The position numbers and the translations under genes were made by a program. The notes below the pieces were generated by a model, which made no database searches, was not told the DNA's origin, and saw only the letters and a list, made by a program, of their open reading frames with translations. A stretch of DNA of 64,000 nucleotides, taken from the NCBI RefSeq assembly GCF_030580865.1, contig NZ_JAUQSY010000001.1, positions 248,001 to 312,000 of the forward strand. The letters run 5' to 3'. This document shows positions 60,618-64,000 of the stretch, in pieces (the first letter of the stretch is position 1; each line of letters opens with the position of its first letter). The DNA is from Hymenobacter aranciens (GTDB taxonomy: Bacteria; Bacteroidota; Bacteroidia; Cytophagales; Hymenobacteraceae).

Positions 60618-63527
60618 ATGCGCGTTGCCTTACTCGGGTTCTTTGTATTGTGGATGAATGCTTTTGCCTTCGGGCAGCAAGGCAAGCTGGTGGGAAAGGT
60701 GACCGATAAAAAGACCAAAGAGGGCGTTATCGGCGCCACGGTGCTCGTGACGGGCACCACCCAGGCCGCCCCGGTAGACCTCGACGGCAGCTACTCGCTG
60801 CCGCTCGATGCCGGCACCTACAGCATCACCATGACCTACGTGGGCTTCAAGCCCCTGACCTTCCCCGGCATCGTCATCCGCAGCGGCCAGACGACCACGC
60901 TCGACGCCGCGATGGAGGAAAACGCCACCTCGCTGAACGAAGTGACCGTGACCGGCGTGAAGCAAACCGGCACCGAAGTAGCCCTGATTCAGGACCTCAA
61001 GAAGAGCGAAGTGGTGGTGAGCGGCATGAGCAACGACCAGATTGTGAAAACCCTGGACCGCGACGCGGCTGAGGTAGTAAAGCGCATTCCGGGCGTGACG
61101 GTGCAGAACAACAACTTCATCGTCATCCGCGGCCTGGCCGAGCGTTACAACACGGTGCTGCTGAACGACGCCCTGACGCCGAGCGCCGAAGTGGATACCC
61201 GCTCGTTTTCGTTCGACATCCTGCCGAGCTCGGTGATTGACCGGGTGCTGATTTTCAAATCGGGCGCACCGGAGCTGCCGGGCGAGTTTGGCGGCGGCGT
61301 GGTGAAAGTGTACACCAAGAACTCGGTGCTGGAAAACTCGACCAGCCTCTCGGTATCGGGCTGGGCGCGCAGCACCAACACGTTTAAGGGCGACTACCTG
61401 AGCACCAACCACAGCTCGACCGACTGGCTGGGCTTCGACAACAACCAGCGGGCCCTGCCGGACGCCCTGGCCGGCCTGGAGCGTAATAAAACCCTGAACG
61501 CCGAGCAGATGAACTCGCTGCGCCAGAGCGGGCAGCTGAAGAATGAGTTTCTGCCCACCAGCATCACCTCGCGGCCCGACCTGCGTATCTCGCTGGGTTT
61601 GAACCGGAAGTTTGAGGTAGGGAAGGCGTACGTGAGCAACGTAACGTCCATCTCCTACTCCAACACTCAGGAGCAGTACACCTCGCAGCGTCAGCGCTAC
61701 ACGTTCGACTACAAAACGGAAATTGCCAAGCCGGCCGACCAGCGGGCCGCGCCCAGCTCGCTGTATGAGTTCACCGATACGCGCAGCCTGTCGGCGGTGC
61801 GCCTGGGCGTGATTCACAACTACCAGGTGCGCCTCAATGACCATAACCGCCTGGAGTTCCGCAACTTTTTCAACCAGTACGGCACCGACGAAGTGGTGAA
61901 CCGCCGCGGCCTCATCACCGATGGCGGCGACAAGCGCGAGCGCGACGACTACGCCCTGCACTACCAGAGCCGCAGTATCTACTCGGGCCAGCTGGGCGGC
62001 AGCCACGAGACCGGCAAAGACGGCCGCACCTCGCTGACCTGGGCCGTGGGCTACAACTACGTGAACCGCAACGAGCCCGACTACCGCCTCAACCAGCAGG
62101 AGCGGGTGGTGGACGAGGAAAACCCCCAGCCGTTCCGCGTGATTCGCGGCCAGGGCCTGGTGAGCTCCAGCTCGCGCTTCTACTCGAAGCTGACGGAGGA
62201 CACCTACATGGCCAGCGGGCAGATTGAGCGCCGCCTGCTGAACCGCCGCGACACCATCAGCGCCAACCAGATAAAGCTGCGGGCCGGCTTCTACGCCGAG
62301 GAAAAGCAGCGGGACTACGACAGCCGCTTCTTCAACTACCTGCCGGTGAACGAGGCGACCTACGACCCCAACATCGCCAACCAGCCGCTGAGCACCATCT
62401 TCGGCGACAACAACCTGGAGCCGCTAAGCAACCCCCGGCCCATTCCGGGTACCACCAACCGCTACTACAGCGGCCTGAACCTGGTGGAAGGCACCAACCC
62501 CCAGGACCGCTACGTGGGCAAAAACCGCCTGGTGGCCGGCTACGTGGGCACCGTGATTCCGTTCTCGGACAAGTTTAACCTCTCGGGCGGGGTGCGCGTC
62601 GAGTACAACCGCAAGACCCTGACCTCGGGCGACGCCACGGAAACGCCTTACAAGGAGGCCCGCACGTTTGCGCTGCCGTCGTTCAACGCTACTTATAACT
62701 TCAACGACCGTAGCCTGCTGCGGGCCGGCGGCAGTATGTCGGTCAACCGGCCGGAGTTCCGCGAGGTGGCCAGCTTCACGTACTACGACGTGAACAACAA
62801 CCTGTTTATCTCGGGCGATACTTTGCTGCGCACGGCCAAGATTTACAACGCCGACCTGCGCTACGAGTTCTACCCCACGCGGGCCGAGATGATTTCGGTG
62901 GGCGTGTTCTACAAGAACTTCCGCGACGCCATCGAGCAGGTAACGGCCTCGACGGCCAACGGCGAGGTGAACCTGACCTACCAGAACGCCCCCAAAGCCT
63001 ACGACCTGGGCGTGGAAGTGGAAGTGCGGAAGTCGCTGGTGGGCCTGACCGAAAGCCAGTTCCTGCAGCACTTCAACGTGGTGCTGAATGCCTCGTTCAT
63101 CCACAGCCGGGTGCAGCTGGATGCCAACGACCCGCGCAACAAGGGCTTTGCCCTGCCCAACCGCGCGCTGCAGGGCCAGTCGCCCTACGTGGTGAATGCC
63201 GGCCTGTTCTACCAGGACACCGAGCGCGGCTGGCAGGTGTCGGCGCAGTACAACGTGATGGGGCCGCGCATCACCTTCGCCGGCGACCTGGAGCAGAACC
63301 CGACCATCATCGACATGCCGCGCCACGTGGTGGACCTGGCCGTGACCAAAAGCGTGGGCTCGCACCTGGAAATCCGGGCCGGGGTGCAAAACCTGCTCAA
63401 CCAGGAAGTGCGCATGTACTACGACTTCGACCGCAACGGCAAAATTGACTCTAACGAAGAAGGCAAGGCCTTTGCCCGCTACAAGCGCGGGGTGTACTCG
63501 ACGCTGGGCCTGACCTACCACTTCTAA
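60618..63527 (+). CDS. TonB-dependent outer-membrane receptor
   Basis: This 969-residue protein has a signal peptide ending in AFAFGQQ. A carboxypeptidase-regulatory-like beta-sandwich follows (about 23-100, GKLVGKVTDKKTKEGVIGATVLV). The plug domain (about 125-235) contains DAAEVVKRIPGVTVQNNNFIVIRGLAERYNTVLLNDA, and the rest is a 22-strand type barrel ending in LGLTYHF with a terminal Phe. Unlike the SusC at 3353 it has no SusD partner; the plug resembles receptors of the FecA/CirA type. The next gene encodes a secreted beta-helix-like protein. The ligand is unknown. Confidence 0.9.
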   Translation: MRVALLGFFVLWMNAFAFGQQGKLVGKVTDKKTKEGVIGATVLVTGTTQAAPVDLDGSYSLPLDAGTYSITMTYVGFKPLTFPGIVIRSGQTTTLDAAMEENATSLNEVTVTGVKQTGTEVALIQDLKKSEVVVSGMSNDQIVKTLDRDAAEVVKRIPGVTVQNNNFIVIRGLAERYNTVLLNDALTPSAEVDTRSFSFDILPSSVIDRVLIFKSGAPELPGEFGGGVVKVYTKNSVLENSTSLSVSGWARSTNTFKGDYLSTNHSSTDWLGFDNNQRALPDALAGLERNKTLNAEQMNSLRQSGQLKNEFLPTSITSRPDLRISLGLNRKFEVGKAYVSNVTSISYSNTQEQYTSQRQRYTFDYKTEIAKPADQRAAPSSLYEFTDTRSLSAVRLGVIHNYQVRLNDHNRLEFRNFFNQYGTDEVVNRRGLITDGGDKRERDDYALHYQSRSIYSGQLGGSHETGKDGRTSLTWAVGYNYVNRNEPDYRLNQQERVVDEENPQPFRVIRGQGLVSSSSRFYSKLTEDTYMASGQIERRLLNRRDTISANQIKLRAGFYAEEKQRDYDSRFFNYLPVNEATYDPNIANQPLSTIFGDNNLEPLSNPRPIPGTTNRYYSGLNLVEGTNPQDRYVGKNRLVAGYVGTVIPFSDKFNLSGGVRVEYNRKTLTSGDATETPYKEARTFALPSFNATYNFNDRSLLRAGGSMSVNRPEFREVASFTYYDVNNNLFISGDTLLRTAKIYNADLRYEFYPTRAEMISVGVFYKNFRDAIEQVTASTANGEVNLTYQNAPKAYDLGVEVEVRKSLVGLTESQFLQHFNVVLNASFIHSRVQLDANDPRNKGFALPNRALQGQSPYVVNAGLFYQDTERGWQVSAQYNVMGPRITFAGDLEQNPTIIDMPRHVVDLAVTKSVGSHLEIRAGVQNLLNQEVRMYYDFDRNGKIDSNEEGKAFARYKRGVYSTLGLTYHF

Positions 63528-63555
63528 AATAACGGGAGGCCGGCTGCCTCATGAC

Positions 63556-63597
63556 GCGCCCCCATTTCTGCGGCCCTGGTCGTGGAAGTGGGGGCGC
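63556..63597 (+). terminator. Strong stem-loop after the receptor gene
   Basis: GCGCCCCCATTTC pairs with GAAGTGGGGGCGC (13 bp, one G-T pair). There is no T-run, so termination strength is uncertain. Confidence 0.5.
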
Positions 63598-63742
63598 TGC
63601 TTATTCGGTGGGCGGGGGCGTCAAACGGCGGGTGAGGTAATACAAAGTTCACACTCGCGTTGCCCAAACATAACGCAGAAAGCGTCGGACCGGGCCTTCT
63701 GATTCTGACCTTTGTACCCGTATTCTACACCCCTCAATACCC

Positions 63743-64000
63743 ATGAAAAAGATTGTACTCTCGGCGCTGGTGGCGGCTATGACTCTGGCAACGGCAACGC
63801 CGTCGGCGATGGCGCAAACGGTATGCCCGGCCGCGCCGGCCCCGGTGGTTATTCCGGCCAGCACCATCACTACCAACACCACCTGGACGCGCAATAACAT
63901 CTATCTGCTCAACGGTTTTGTGTACGTGGAAAGCGGCGCGACGCTCACCATCGAAGCCGGCACCGTTATCAAGGGCGACCTGGCCAACAAGGGCACGCTC
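63743..64000 (+). CDS. Secreted beta-helix-like protein, 3' end outside window
   Basis: 86 codons are visible from ATG 63743. A typical signal peptide (MKKIVLSALVAAMTLATATPSAMAQ) is followed by VIPASTITTNTTWTRNNIYLLNGFVYVESGATLTIEAGTVIKGDL. This repeating 'V-x-G-A-T-L-T-I-x-A-G-T-V-I' strand pattern opens many large Bacteroidota surface proteins with a right-handed beta-helix and a T9SS tail. The C-terminus cannot be seen. It follows a TonB-dependent receptor gene by 215 bp, and the two are often found together, but their joint role is not known to me. Confidence 0.75.
   Translation, partial: MKKIVLSALVAAMTLATATPSAMAQTVCPAAPAPVVIPASTITTNTTWTRNNIYLLNGFVYVESGATLTIEAGTVIKGDLANKGTL

Overview
The window is high-GC DNA from a member of the Bacteroidota, most likely Hymenobacter or a close Cytophagales relative. 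This rests on several features. There is a SusC/SusD pair, SprA, and several proteins with type IX secretion (T9SS) C-terminal tails. Promoters have the Bacteroidota form TTG-N(17-21)-TAnnTTTG. A dispersed palindrome yields the spurious peptide start MLNAVKH. No rRNA, tRNA, integrase, transposase or CRISPR array is visible.

Region 1 (1-3046) is a housekeeping cluster: the end of a TPR protein, a DUF4292 lipoprotein and an EnvC-like protein with a degenerate M23 domain. Region 2 (about 3280-36250) is a large L-arabinose/arabinan utilisation locus. A plus-strand block runs susC, susD, GH43, secreted GH43-RICIN, aldose 1-epimerase, araB, araD, araA, SSS symporter, GH51, GH27, GH43 and GH127. It meets a minus-strand block (endo-arabinanase-like GH43, transketolase, secreted GH43-RICIN, GH43) at a 21-bp tandem repeat array and a bidirectional terminator. 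A small secreted beta-trefoil protein and a LacI-family regulator close the locus. Together these genes could capture arabinan oligosaccharides at the surface, remove arabinofuranose and possibly arabinopyranose in several linkages, import L-arabinose, convert it to xylulose-5-phosphate, and feed the pentose phosphate pathway through transketolase.

The main finding is a set of six 14-bp dyads of the form CACAAWCGWTTGTG. They lie in front of susC (two), the transketolase gene, the endo-arabinanase gene, the beta-trefoil gene and the LacI gene itself. At the susC and beta-trefoil promoters one site sits at exactly the same distance from the -7 box. This predicts a local LacI-controlled arabinose regulon in place of the Nudix-type AraR known from Bacteroides.

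Region 3 (36263-63527) is mostly core genes: a membrane-anchored DnaQ-like exonuclease overlapping a cNMP/CBS/DUF294 signalling protein, a GAF-LytTR regulator, two TatA proteins, gatA, an MltD-like transglycosylase, a malic enzyme, ruvA, the giant T9SS protein SprA, gcvH, a VanZ-M28 peptidase fusion, a small exported protein, yicC and a TonB-dependent receptor. The start of a beta-helix-like secreted protein is cut by the window end.

Short palindromic elements of at least three families are scattered through the window. Several fill the only long gaps inside the arabinose operon, and two overlap apparent gene starts.
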